Source: Staphylococcus schleiferi (lineage in GTDB: Bacteria > Bacillota > Bacilli > Staphylococcales > Staphylococcaceae). From it: a stretch of 64,000 nt of DNA. Position numbers and translations under genes: made by a program. Position 1 is the stretch's first letter, and the number at the start of each line of letters is the position of its first letter. The notes beneath the pieces are model-generated. The model did not search any database and had not been told where the DNA came from. It saw only the letters and a program-made list of their open reading frames with translations. The stretch covers positions 1,550,001 through 1,614,000 of the forward strand of contig NZ_LR962863.1 of NCBI RefSeq assembly GCF_900458895.1, in the 5' to 3' direction. Positions 9,736 through 18,326 of the stretch are shown here, piece after piece.

Positions 9736-10935
9736 TTAGTGTGGTGCTTTTTGATAATCATATAATTGATTGTTAGTAATAAGATAATGAATGGTTTTTA
9801 ACAAACGATTCACACTAGCTATGACTGCAGTCTTATGAGGTTTCTCATTTGGCTGCTTTCTTAATTTGTAGTAATAGTCTGCAACATGATTTTTATAACG
9901 ATTTCGTCCTCTAATGATATTCATGATGATTAGAAACAATAAACGTCTAGCTTTCTTATTACCTCTTTTATTAATTGTATCTCTGCTCATAGAATTACCT
10001 GATTGATAACGTTTTATATCAATTCCGACATACGCATTGAGTTGTTTGTTTGTTTCAAAATGTGTTATATCTCCAAGCTCTCCAATCAGTAAAGCAGTGG
10101 TTAATTCTCCTAACCCAGGAATAGAAACTATATTTTCAAACGCATCAGTTGTCTTAGCTAATTTAATCATCTCTTTATCAAACAAATCTTTTTCATGCAT
10201 AGATTTAAGTAATTTATCACATAGATGTCTTAATTTCTCTACGAGAAATGAAGATTGTTTAACTGTAGGGAAGCTATTTTGTGCTATTGAAATCAAATCA
10301 TTCGTATACTTTTGAGCTTTTTTAATGGACATGCCTTTAGCTGTTGAATTAAGTATGGTATGAGTTAATTCGTCATGTGTTAATGCGAAAACACAATTGG
10401 GATGAGGAAATACTTTAGCTATATTTAAAGCAATCTTAGAGTACCTATTTTTAAATAACTTTTCTAAGCCTGGAAATGTTTGATGAAGCACTTCAACTAA
10501 TTCTACCTTTAGTTTATTTTGATCATTTTCCATTTCTAAATGAAATCTTGCACGTTCTCTAAGCTCAAAATATATTTCTTCAGTATGACGTTGAATTTTA
10601 GCGTCCTTCATATTGAATGCCAAAAGCGCAAGTTTATGTGCATCAGCTTGATCGGTTTTCCATGATCTTAAAGAACTTGTTCTGAATTTAGCTTCTAACG
10701 GGTTCATCTCAATATAATTAATTTGATTTACGCGACAAAATCGAGTCATACCTCTTGAATAAATACCAGTAGATTCAAAAATGATTTGTAGGTGGTCTAA
10801 ATCATTCAAATACTTTAATAAATAATTATAACCATTTTTATTATTTTGAATGGTAAATTCTCTTTGAAATTGATCGTTATGATAATGAGCTACGACACTA
10901 CTTCTTTTACTAATATCAACACCTAAGTAATTGAT
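9736..10935 (-). CDS. IS110-family transposase (DEDD recombinase)
   Basis: The N-terminal RuvC-like domain begins NYLGVDISKRSSVVAHYH, with the first Asp of DEDD. It continues with FESTGIYSRGMTRFCR and SSLRSWKTDQADAHKLA. The C-terminal Transposase_20 part has SIPGLGELTTALLIGELGD and KRGNKKARRLLF, which includes the region of the catalytic Ser. The first ATG-type codon falls 42 codons too late and would delete the first Asp. The frame is open upstream to an ATC at 10935 placed eight bases after AAGGAGG, so I take ATC as start, giving 399 aa. The gene is otherwise intact. Confidence 0.85.
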   Translation of the reverse strand: MNYLGVDISKRSSVVAHYHNDQFQREFTIQNNKNGYNYLLKYLNDLDHLQIIFESTGIYSRGMTRFCRVNQINYIEMNPLEAKFRTSSLRSWKTDQADAHKLALLAFNMKDAKIQRHTEEIYFELRERARFHLEMENDQNKLKVELVEVLHQTFPGLEKLFKNRYSKIALNIAKVFPHPNCVFALTHDELTHTILNSTAKGMSIKKAQKYTNDLISIAQNSFPTVKQSSFLVEKLRHLCDKLLKSMHEKDLFDKEMIKLAKTTDAFENIVSIPGLGELTTALLIGELGDITHFETNKQLNAYVGIDIKRYQSGNSMSRDTINKRGNKKARRLLFLIIMNIIRGRNRYKNHVADYYYKLRKQPNEKPHKTAVIASVNRLLKTIHYLITNNQLYDYQKAPH

Positions 10936-10944
10936 AAATATAGC

Positions 10945-11174
10945 CTCCTTTAAAGAATTGAGAAGCTTTGAACTTTACTTAGCCTTTTTCATCTCATTTT
11001 CCTATACACGGTTTCAAGAACCCAACATACTTCAAACGAATTTCAAAAGGAGAGTAAAGCTGATCAGTTTAAATTGCGGATTCAAAGATCCAAGAGTCTA
11101 CTCGATCTACTTCTCTCTACAACTATAAAAAATAGCTGTGAAGAAATCTATCGTCATAAATTTCTTCACAGCTA
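10945..11174 (-). ncRNA. Candidate bridge RNA region of the IS110 element
   Basis: IS110 elements make a structured non-coding 'bridge' RNA from the end 5' of the transposase (established for IS621). Here that end is about 250 bases and holds a perfect 14-bp stem-loop (11133-11174) at its outer side. Further in are small hairpins, ggatctttgaatcc and ggttcttgaaacc. An 8-base stretch (agtatgtt on the minus strand, 11031-11024) is complementary to the element's own left terminus at 11180-11187. The exact ends and fold are not determined; this is inference from position and structure. Confidence 0.45.
11123..11174 (-). terminator. Stem-loop at the IS110 left end, terminator-like
   Basis: On the minus strand tagctgtgaagaaa pairs perfectly with tttcttcacagcta around a 14-base loop and is followed by TTTTTTATAG. 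As an intrinsic terminator it would stop read-through from cas9-cas1. As the first stem of a bridge RNA it would be the 5' stem-loop. Both roles are possible. Confidence 0.7.
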
Positions 11175-11561
11175 ATCTTAGTATGTTTATATTATTATGT
11201 TCCATGCACCTAATTTGATTCAATATTTTTTGCTTCAATATTTGTTTCCATAGTTCTTTTTTACTTAATTCATCCCATGACAATTGCGCTTTCATTTGTG
11301 CATACTGACTAAAATGACCAGAAATAGGTTGCAATACACATTCTGGCAAATGTTTTTGGTTACAAAAAATTACTAAAATATTATAATCAGATAATTCAAC
11401 TAATAATCTAGCTGTTACCGTAACAGTCAAATCTTCAATAACAACCGCAAAAATATCACTCAAAGGTACTTTAATCTCCCGATCTCCCTTAGCAATTTTC
11501 AAACTACTCAATGACAAAGATAACTTAGTGACATCACTTGCATAGACGATGCGCCAAGACA

Positions 11562-14500
11562 TTATAGGACACCTCTTTTAAAGATAAGTTGAGGACTTTT
11601 TGAAGGTTTAACTTTAAATTGATTACCTAAAACGTCAGTTGAATATTTTTCAATCTTTTCAGTTTTTTTACCTATTGTTTTAAAAATTCGTGGTGTTTTT
11701 TTAATTTCCATTAAGTCACAATAGTATTTATAATTAATATCAATCATATTTAATTCCACCACATTTCTTGTAGAATTATTCACTCCAATTACTCTAAATA
11801 GTTCATCATCAATAGAAATCAAGTCATTATAATAAAAACTACCAATAAATTGAGCATCACTAGGTACTTTATATCTTTCTTTCAATGCTTGATATTCATT
11901 TTTTAATATTTGATAATGCTTCTCTTTTTTCTTTATATCCATGTAAGTTAAAGTAATCATATGATAGCCTGCTTTTGAGTGAAAAACATCGAAGCGAAAA
12001 GGCTTAATGGAGAGCTGTACAACCTTTCTTTCTGCACCCGGAAAATTTTTGCTTATATCTAGATGAGTCCCTACTTTTTTCCCAATATACTTTAATTTTT
12101 TGATAGTGGGGCCTTTTTCATTTTTAGCATATTTAGTAAGGTATTCACCATTTTCTTCGTAATACTTGGCAAACGGATTTTTCTCTTCTCCATATTGTTT
12201 TATCACTAGCATTAATTTTTCAAAAGTTTGAGGATCATGTTTATACATAAGTAACTTCTCAGGCGTTTTTAAAAATAAATCTTTAATTTTAGTATTATCT
12301 TTGGCATATATATCTTTAACGGTTTGAACAATATAATGGTCTTCATTTACTTCCCGTGTAGAATATAGACTATCATTAATCAATTGTCTATTTGGCTTCT
12401 TATCTACTCGATGTGAATATTTAAAGTCTTTATAATCTTTAATGTCTTGGACTTGCTTAGGAATTTCAAACATTTTGCGAAAGTCTTGTTCGGATAGTAA
12501 ATTCTTGGACTCTTTATTTCTATTTAGACTTAAATTATTATTTTCTAAGATAGCATTTGCTTCTTTAAGTTCTTTAGACTGTTTGAATAAATAACTTACA
12601 TTAGCAATAATTAACGCATCTTCTGCATGATGTTTAAATCCTTTATTTCGAGCTTTATCAAACTTCCAAGCTTTTCTCAAATAATTTGTAAAGCTTCCAT
12701 TAATAGTTTTAATTTTAACGTCTAAATCATTAGCACTAAAGTAAGATTTCAATAATTGCACTAACTCTCTTGTTGCATAGCGTGTATCCACCAAATTGCG
12801 ATTAATAAACTCTTTTTGAATTTCAAATTTATTAATGTCACGTTCTTCTAACAAATACTCTCTCTTTTTCTTGGATATTCTCTCCTTAGATTTACTTAGG
12901 TTGAGTATGTGTTGCTTAAATTGCGCATATGATAAAGCGCTTTCATTAGAGTTTAAGTACTGATATGGTGTACGGTTTCCTTTTTTACTATTTTCTTCTT
13001 GCTTTACCAGAACTTTATTATTAAAAGAGTTATCAAACGATACTGACCTCGGGATAATGTGATCGATTTCATAATGTGATGGATTTCTAAGTAAATCATC
13101 TAATGGAATATTTTGTAGAGAATACAAGCATTTTCCTTCTTGCATGTGATGCAATTTAATTTTTTCAACTAAACCTTTTGCATTGTGATTTCCGTATTCT
13201 CGAATCGCTTCCTCTACTTGTTTTCTTGTATTCTCATTTTCTTTTTGTATACGGTTTAAAAACTTTCTTCGATCTTCACTATTTTTCTCTCGAGCTAATT
13301 CAATAACAATCTCTTCTGGCAGTCCGTACTTTTTTATTACGGTATTTACAATTTCAATTGATTGAATAAAAGAACGTTTTACGACAGGTGACAAAATGAA
13401 CTCTTCAACCATGTTTTTAGGAATTTGCTTCTGTTTAGAAAGCTGAAACTTTTGAGGTTTAAGATTAAGAGCAGTAAATACCTCCATTTGGTTTCGAGAT
13501 GTCTGCCACATCTCTTCGATTAATAGATGTAAACATTTTAACGATAAACGATGAGTCCCTGTATAACCATTCAAATGTGCAATTGCTTCTTTTTCAGACT
13601 CTGTTAATAAATCCTGTAGTTGATCCAAAGCTTCTTTAATACTTAATGGATCTTGATAAAGCGTTAAAATAAATGCAATTTCATCTAATAATTCAATATT
13701 TTCTAAGTTTTTTCTTATCCAAAAATATTTTATTTAAATCATGATACAACTTAAATGATGTAAATTGTGGTTTCCCGTTTTTGGTAATTCTATATCCTTT
13801 AATATCAGATTCTTCAACATTTATTTCTTTGGCAATTTGTTTTAATGTTGGTGATTTCTTTTGTTTGAAGACATTTTCAATAATATGATACTTTTCATAA
13901 TATTCTAACTTTTCATTTTCATCTCTTGCGATTACTAAATTATTCAAATCATTTAATGCATTAAATAAATCTGCTGAATATGCGTACTTAACACTTCTTA
14001 ATTCCTCTGGAAAGTAGGTACATCTTCCAATTAACTTTTCATACCATTGTTTCAAATCGCCATCCCAACCGTATTGACTTCCTTTACCTGGGCCCTCATA
14101 GTATTCTCTTCTCGTTTCTAATAAATGTATGTACTGTTCTATAAAATGATCATCAATGTCATGATAATTTTGTTGCGTAGTTAATATTTGTCTTGCTTCT
14201 TTTACAAAATCCTCCGTCTTAAATCTGTTACTTTCCCCTCTTACTTTATAATGTTCATTTAACCTATCTAATTGAAGTTCACAAACATATCGATTTTCTA
14301 ACTGCTTTGCATTTTCTTTTAATTGCTCTTTTGTCGATAGTTCATTAGTACTTTCATTTTCGTCCATCACAACATGTACATTATGTATTCCTCTTCTTTT
14401 AGCCAAATGTAATAGTGCAATGACAAGCTCACTTTTAGATAATGGTGATGATAATCCCTTAACCCTGATTAGATATGGGTTTGTACTCTTAGGAATTTTG

Positions 14501-14739
14501 TCGTCAATAATTAAATGGTATTGTGCTAATAAATTTTTAACTCGATCTAATCTATGAATTCTTCTTCGTTTTAAGCGTCTTGAACCCCTTTTAGCTCTTC
14601 TACCCTCGTTGTTTTCAACATTCGCTTCAGGAAACAATCTCACACCAGCATCTATTACTGATTTTGAATCACTATGAATTAAACCGTATCCAACTGATGC
14701 GATACCAACATCTAAACCGAGAATATAACTATTTTTCAA
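11562..14739 (-). pseudogene. cas9: Cas9 (S. aureus type), frameshifted by one base
   Basis: RNA-guided DNA endonuclease of type II-A. The 5' part reads from a TTG at 14739, eight bases after AGGGGGA. It encodes MKNSYILGLDVGIASVGYG with RuvC Asp10 and the bridge helix (RRAKRGSRRLKRRRIHRL). At 13708-13713 a run of six T (A on the coding strand) shifts the frame and gives a stop at 13693. With five bases the frame continues through LENIELLDEIAFILTLYQ to the stop at 11562, a 1058-aa protein against 1053 for SaCas9. The rest is complete: E480, HNH with H560 (YEIDHIIPRS), HHAEDALIIAN (H704, D707) and the PAM-interacting end. Confidence 0.95.
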
Positions 14740-14770
14740 ATTTTTATCCCCCTTTTATTTTATTTATTAC

Positions 14771-14776
14771 ATTATA
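14771..14776 (-). promoter_or_regulatory. Possible cas9 -10 element
   Basis: TATAAT on the minus strand lies 32 bases before the cas9 TTG, in the short gap after the tracrRNA terminator. The matching -35 position falls in the terminator's T tract and is poor, so the promoter call is weak. Confidence 0.4.
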
Positions 14777-14791
14777 ATACACTTTAAAACG

Positions 14792-14887
14792 AAAAAAAAT
14801 CCCACTAATAAATTAGTGGGATAAACACGACATTTTGTCTTGTTTTAGTAGATTCTGTAATTTTAGGTATAAATACAATATATATTG
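14792..14887 (-). ncRNA. tracrRNA of the type II-A system
   Basis: The minus strand reads tatacctaaaattacagaat, then ctactaaaac. This anti-repeat is complementary to the CRISPR repeat apart from the usual bulge. A short nexus stem (gacaaaatgtc) and a 9-bp terminal hairpin (cccactaat / attagtggg, 14801-14820) ending in eight T follow. The order and size match the S. aureus Cas9 tracrRNA. It pairs with crRNA for RNase III processing and Cas9 loading. The 5' end near 14887 is inferred from the promoter. Confidence 0.93.
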
Positions 14888-14894
14888 TAACTTT

Positions 14895-14924
14895 ATATTA
14901 CACGATTACAGGAGCTTATGTCAA
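14895..14924 (-). promoter_or_regulatory. tracrRNA promoter
   Basis: On the minus strand a perfect -35 TTGACA (14924-14919) is followed after 18 bases by TAATAT (14900-14895). Initiation about seven bases on, near 14887, puts the anti-repeat at the start of the transcript. Confidence 0.7.
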
Positions 14925-15214
14925 CTCTTTTCGCCACTTAAAATCATATTGAATAAGTATACCTTCATATCTTTTGATGATACGGCTAGATGAAACAAAA
15001 TAAGTAAACAAATAGAATTTACAAGTTAATCAAAATGCTTTATTTACTTTATTATCTATCAGTGATATTACTTTGGATATGTGCACTCTTAAAAATTTCT
15101 ATTGGATCTTAATTAAGTCACCTATTTAAAGCAGCTTAATTAGATAAAAATTTATTCAAAATACGAATGTAAGTATAATGCTTTTTTTAGTTAGACTATA
15201 TCATTCTGACTTTA
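14925..15214. other. Intergenic DNA between tracrRNA and the permease
   Basis: About 290 AT-rich bases with no credible reading frame, repeat or further CRISPR-like unit. I see nothing specific in it. Confidence 0.5.
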
Positions 15215-15257
15215 TAAAAAAACTTGCTCCCTCACGATTAGAGAGAACAAGTTTTTT
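15215..15257. terminator. Terminator after the permease gene
   Basis: A hairpin with arms aaaaaaacttg (15215-15225) and caagtttttt (15248-15257) and partial pairing between them has A and T runs on both sides. It serves the minus-strand permease and could act in both directions. Confidence 0.78.
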
Positions 15258-15297
15258 AAATATTATGTGATTGATTTAAATCATTTCAAAAGATTTT

Positions 15298-16671
15298 TTA
15301 TTCTTTTATGTCACTTTGCTGATGTCTCATTTTATTAAGTATAAATAAAACAGCAGGTAACACAATATAACCAATGACCATAGCTGTAATTGCAAAATAG
15401 TTCAAAGTGGTATGCTGACCTTCAACGATTGAAAACTGCCCTTTCCAATTGAATTTAACTAATAATATGATTGTAAATAAAAATGAAATGATAGGAAGTA
15501 TTACATCTGTAAAAACATTTTTCTTAACGTTTTCTAATACTGTCCCTTTATTTTTATTGTAATAAAATACAATCACCCCTATTGGAACAACTAAAAATTG
15601 AATAAAACGTGAGATTGAACTTAACACAATAATACTTGTCATATTATATTGAAATGCCATAGGAATAATAATAGCAATTAAAAAAGTAACGATAAAGGCG
15701 TTAAACGGAAAATCATATTTTGTACGCTTTTTAAACCATGGGGAAATTTGTTGTTGATTCGCAATGGCTTCAATGATTCTTGGTGTAGAAAATGAAGCAG
15801 CTACGTTAATTCCAAACATGGATATAAGTGCACCATATAAAATGATATTTTGGATAATGGGTGAGTGAAAAACAGCTACTAAGGAAACAACTTGCTTTGT
15901 TTCAATTAAAGCTTGTGGATTCAACGCCATAGTAACTAAAATAATCCCTAAATAGACAGCGGCAATTGAAAGAATAGCTAATGGAATAGCACGAGGCAAA
16001 TTTTTCTCTGGATTTTTCATATCTTCAGATCCACTCGCCACACTTTCGAAACCTGTAAAAGCATAAAACGCAGCAATGATCGCCAAAACAAAAGTTGTGG
16101 TATCGATTTTAGAAGTATCAACGATATGCGTGACCTCCGAAAATCGAACTTCACCCGTTGTTACAATTACAACAATACCAGCTACAATTGTTGTAACGAG
16201 TGCGAGTAATTTACCAATCGTTGATAAATTATTAATAATTTCAAATAGTTTATTCCCTGTAATATTAATTAAAAGTAGTGTTACCATTAATATTAAAAAA
16301 CCAATTGTAATCAGTGTGGTATTTGTATTGTCACCTCCGAATATCGTGATGACTGTTTTCACAACTGCTGTAGACATAACTCCCCATGCGATACATGCCG
16401 CTATGAAGCGCGTAATACCTACATAGAAACCGATATTATCTCCAAAAGCCGCTGTTGCATACGCATATGCCGCACCACTTTTGTTTACATATTTTGAAGC
16501 AGCGGCAAATGTTACTGCCAATATAGAAGCAAATATTGCTGCTAATATGTAGACATAAGGCGTATATGACCCAGCAATGGATATGACTGCACCTGGAGAT
16601 AAGAAAATCCCTGAGCCGATAATTGAGTTAATTGCTAATAAGACGATTGACCAAAATCCTAATTTCTTCAT
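15298..16671 (-). CDS. APC-superfamily amino acid permease
   Basis: 457 aa with about twelve membrane helices spread over the whole protein. The N-terminal IGSGIFLSPGAV is the APC helix-1 unwound motif that binds the amino or carboxyl group of the substrate. GFESVASGSEDMKNPEKNLP near residue 210 is the conserved loop after helix 6. It starts two bases after the amidotransferase-like hydrolase ends, so the pair is co-transcribed. The likely substrate is an amino acid or a gamma-glutamylated amine handled by the partner enzyme; the sequence does not decide which. Confidence 0.9.
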   Translation of the reverse strand: MKKLGFWSIVLLAINSIIGSGIFLSPGAVISIAGSYTPYVYILAAIFASILAVTFAAASKYVNKSGAAYAYATAAFGDNIGFYVGITRFIAACIAWGVMSTAVVKTVITIFGGDNTNTTLITIGFLILMVTLLLINITGNKLFEIINNLSTIGKLLALVTTIVAGIVVIVTTGEVRFSEVTHIVDTSKIDTTTFVLAIIAAFYAFTGFESVASGSEDMKNPEKNLPRAIPLAILSIAAVYLGIILVTMALNPQALIETKQVVSLVAVFHSPIIQNIILYGALISMFGINVAASFSTPRIIEAIANQQQISPWFKKRTKYDFPFNAFIVTFLIAIIIPMAFQYNMTSIIVLSSISRFIQFLVVPIGVIVFYYNKNKGTVLENVKKNVFTDVILPIISFLFTIILLVKFNWKGQFSIVEGQHTTLNYFAITAMVIGYIVLPAVLFILNKMRHQQSDIKE

Positions 16672-16673
16672 TT

Positions 16674-17402
16674 TTAACCACTTTCTTTCGCATTTTTAAT
16701 AAAATCTATAAATAACTTATCCATTGCTTCTTCTCGCCATAACATTTCAGGATGCCACTGCACCCCCACTAAATAAGGATAGTTCTGAGCTTCGATACAT
16801 TCAATCACACCGTCACTTGAACTAGCAGTGCCTTTGAAGTCCGGTGCAATATCTTTAATTAATTGATGGTGAAATGAATTCACAAAAATCTCTCGTTCTT
16901 CAAACACCCGAGCTAAATGACATTGTTCTAATATTTGGATACGATGTGTTTTTTCAGTTGGATTCACACCTTGCCAATGTCTTAAAGTTTCTTGTTCACG
17001 ATAAGAAACATCTTGGTACAATGTACCGCCATGGTATACATTAATCAGTTGAGCCCCTCTACAAATACCTAAAATGGGAATGCCACGTTTTTTTGCTAGT
17101 TCTAATACCGTATATTCAAATAAATCACGCTTTAATAACGTTTCTCCTATTAAGTTTCTCGGATCTTCTCCATACAAATGAGGACTGACATCATAACCAC
17201 CACTCAAAATAAGACCATCTAATTGTTCGACCTGTTTTTCGATTGCATTTTTATCTGAATGTATAGGAAGTACAACTGGCACACCTGCATGCTTAGTAAC
17301 AGAATAAACATAATCTTGGTTGATATAGCAACGTTCGTACCCAGGAAACATACCATCTTTATCACGTAAAATATTAGCGGTAATTCCTATTATAGCTACC
17401 AT
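16674..17402 (-). CDS. Gamma-glutamyl-gamma-aminobutyrate hydrolase-like protein (peptidase C26)
   Basis: 242 aa, a class I glutamine-amidotransferase fold without synthase partner. The nucleophile elbow GICRGAQLINVYHGG (about Cys112) and the VGVQWHPE His/Glu at about 220 are present. Proteins of this family (PuuD-like) cleave gamma-glutamyl amides in the cytosol. GGAGGG ends seven bases before the ATG at 17402; an upstream ATG abuts it. It forms a two-gene operon with the downstream permease, suggesting uptake followed by hydrolysis of a gamma-glutamyl compound or use of the released amino acid. Confidence 0.88.
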   Translation of the reverse strand: MVAIIGITANILRDKDGMFPGYERCYINQDYVYSVTKHAGVPVVLPIHSDKNAIEKQVEQLDGLILSGGYDVSPHLYGEDPRNLIGETLLKRDLFEYTVLELAKKRGIPILGICRGAQLINVYHGGTLYQDVSYREQETLRHWQGVNPTEKTHRIQILEQCHLARVFEEREIFVNSFHHQLIKDIAPDFKGTASSSDGVIECIEAQNYPYLVGVQWHPEMLWREEAMDKLFIDFIKNAKESG

Positions 17403-17551
17403 ATACATCCCTCCATTACAATTGAGTTATTTTAATTATAATGTGGGTGTTGATTTTGTCAATAACACTTTCTGATTTTTCTGACTTTTTAAGTCAGATT
17501 TTTCATTTTTATTAATAACAGTTAAATGTACAAGTGTTTATAAAACAAAAA

Positions 17552-17599
17552 GCTGAAGTTATCACAGTATAAATCCAATCTGTAGATAACTCAGCTTGT
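17552..17599 (-). terminator. Terminator after nuc
   Basis: On the minus strand aagctgagttatct-acag pairs with ctgt-gataacttcagctt around a 12-base loop and is followed by TTTGTTTT. It lies about 80 bases after the nuclease stop. Confidence 0.75.
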
Positions 17600-17681
17600 T
17601 TGTCAATTTGCACATGCTAAATTAAAGTTTTCTGCTCGTCTTGTGATTTAAAAAATGCCCTCGCGCGAGCAATTTATCCAA

Positions 17682-18194
17682 TTATGCTTCACTCCAAATG
17701 TTGAGCTTTTTCTTTTGTGCTTCTTTTTGTGCTTGTTCGATTTGAGGGCGATATTTATAGTTTGGTGAATAGAATTTTGCTCGTGCTAATCCTTCTTTTG
17801 CAAGTCTGACATTAAACATTTTGTCGCCTACCCAAACATAAGCAAGTGTACGTCCGTATCTATCTTTCGGTGCGCGATCATATTCTAAAGTGACACGTTT
17901 ACCTGTAAGATGTTTCTTCGTAAAATCAGATGCTTCTTTACCATAAGGTTGAACTGGCGTATTAGGTTTAACCGTTTCAGGTGTATCAACACCAATCATA
18001 CGCACGCGTTCTTCCTTTCCATCTTTATTAACTATAATAGTATCACCATCGATGACACGTGTAACGATATATGAGTCGCCTTTTGTACTGCCTTCCGTCG
18101 TTTTAAACGGTCCTTGTCCATTTACATATTGTAATGTTAAGACAAAGATTGCTACTACAACAATTAATAAACCAGATGTAAATTTCTTCATCAT
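17682..18194 (-). CDS. nuc: Thermonuclease, membrane-anchored (Nuc2 type)
   Basis: 170 aa. Residues 5-26 are a hydrophobic signal/anchor without a clear cleavage site, so it probably stays on the outer membrane face, as S. aureus Nuc2 does. The SNase domain fills the rest: VIDGDTIIV (metal Asp), RMIGVDTPET (Arg35/Asp40/Glu43 equivalents), DRAPKDRYGRTLAYVW (Arg87 equivalent) and a C-terminal LNIWSEA. Ca-dependent hydrolysis of DNA and RNA is expected. AGGAGG lies just before the ATGATG start. In S. aureus the Nuc2 gene is close to aspartokinase; here the CRISPR locus separates them. Confidence 0.93.
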   Translation of the reverse strand: MMKKFTSGLLIVVVAIFVLTLQYVNGQGPFKTTEGSTKGDSYIVTRVIDGDTIIVNKDGKEERVRMIGVDTPETVKPNTPVQPYGKEASDFTKKHLTGKRVTLEYDRAPKDRYGRTLAYVWVGDKMFNVRLAKEGLARAKFYSPNYKYRPQIEQAQKEAQKKKLNIWSEA

Positions 18195-18326
18195 TTCCTC
18201 CTTATTGTTTATAAATTAATACTTTTATATTATTATATTTATGTATAATTTTCCATAAGTTTTCTTGCCCTAATTGTGACTTTTTATCTACAAATGCTAT
18301 AATGTTGACATTAGGAGTGAAAAAAC

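Larger units (their letters stand above)
9628..11185 (-). mobile_element. IS110-family insertion sequence inside cas1
   Basis: The boundaries are inferred by rejoining the cas1 reading frame. The element runs from about 11185 to about 9628, roughly 1.56 kb. It has one transposase gene, about 250 bases of non-coding DNA before it and about 110 after. No terminal inverted repeats and no target duplication beyond a shared AA are seen, both normal for IS110. The long 5' non-coding end fits the IS110 subgroup rather than IS1111. The exact junction is uncertain by one to three bases because A residues occur on both sides. Confidence 0.82.
9099..11562 (-). pseudogene. cas1: Cas1, interrupted by an IS110-family element
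   Basis: The 5' part (11562 to about 11186) encodes MSWRIVYASDVTKLSLSL through QKILNQIRCMEHNNI. The 3' part (about 9627 to 9099) encodes NEARIRKMQELRDVVQLK through FPDIKQFTFYEL. Joined, they give about 300 residues, the usual type II-A Cas1 length, with no missing block. The C-terminal part keeps the catalytic region (GYTILNAAIAR, HHIGGRNHFNLASDF, EPFRP). Between them sits the insertion, so no intact Cas1 can be made and spacer acquisition should be dead. The start overlaps the cas9 stop by one base (TAATG). Confidence 0.93.

Noticed and set aside
13562-13628. Independent translation of the C-terminal Cas9 piece
   Set aside because: Its first possible start is a TTG inside the gene with no ribosome site, so a separate protein is unlikely.
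13693-13720. Programmed -1 ribosomal frameshift in cas9 at the A6 run
   Set aside because: The frame that restores Cas9 is +1 (skip one base), not -1, and no stimulatory stem or stop codon context is evident.
14841-14880. An isolated CRISPR repeat upstream of cas9
   Set aside because: It carries the bulged changes of an anti-repeat and is followed by nexus and terminator; it is the tracrRNA.
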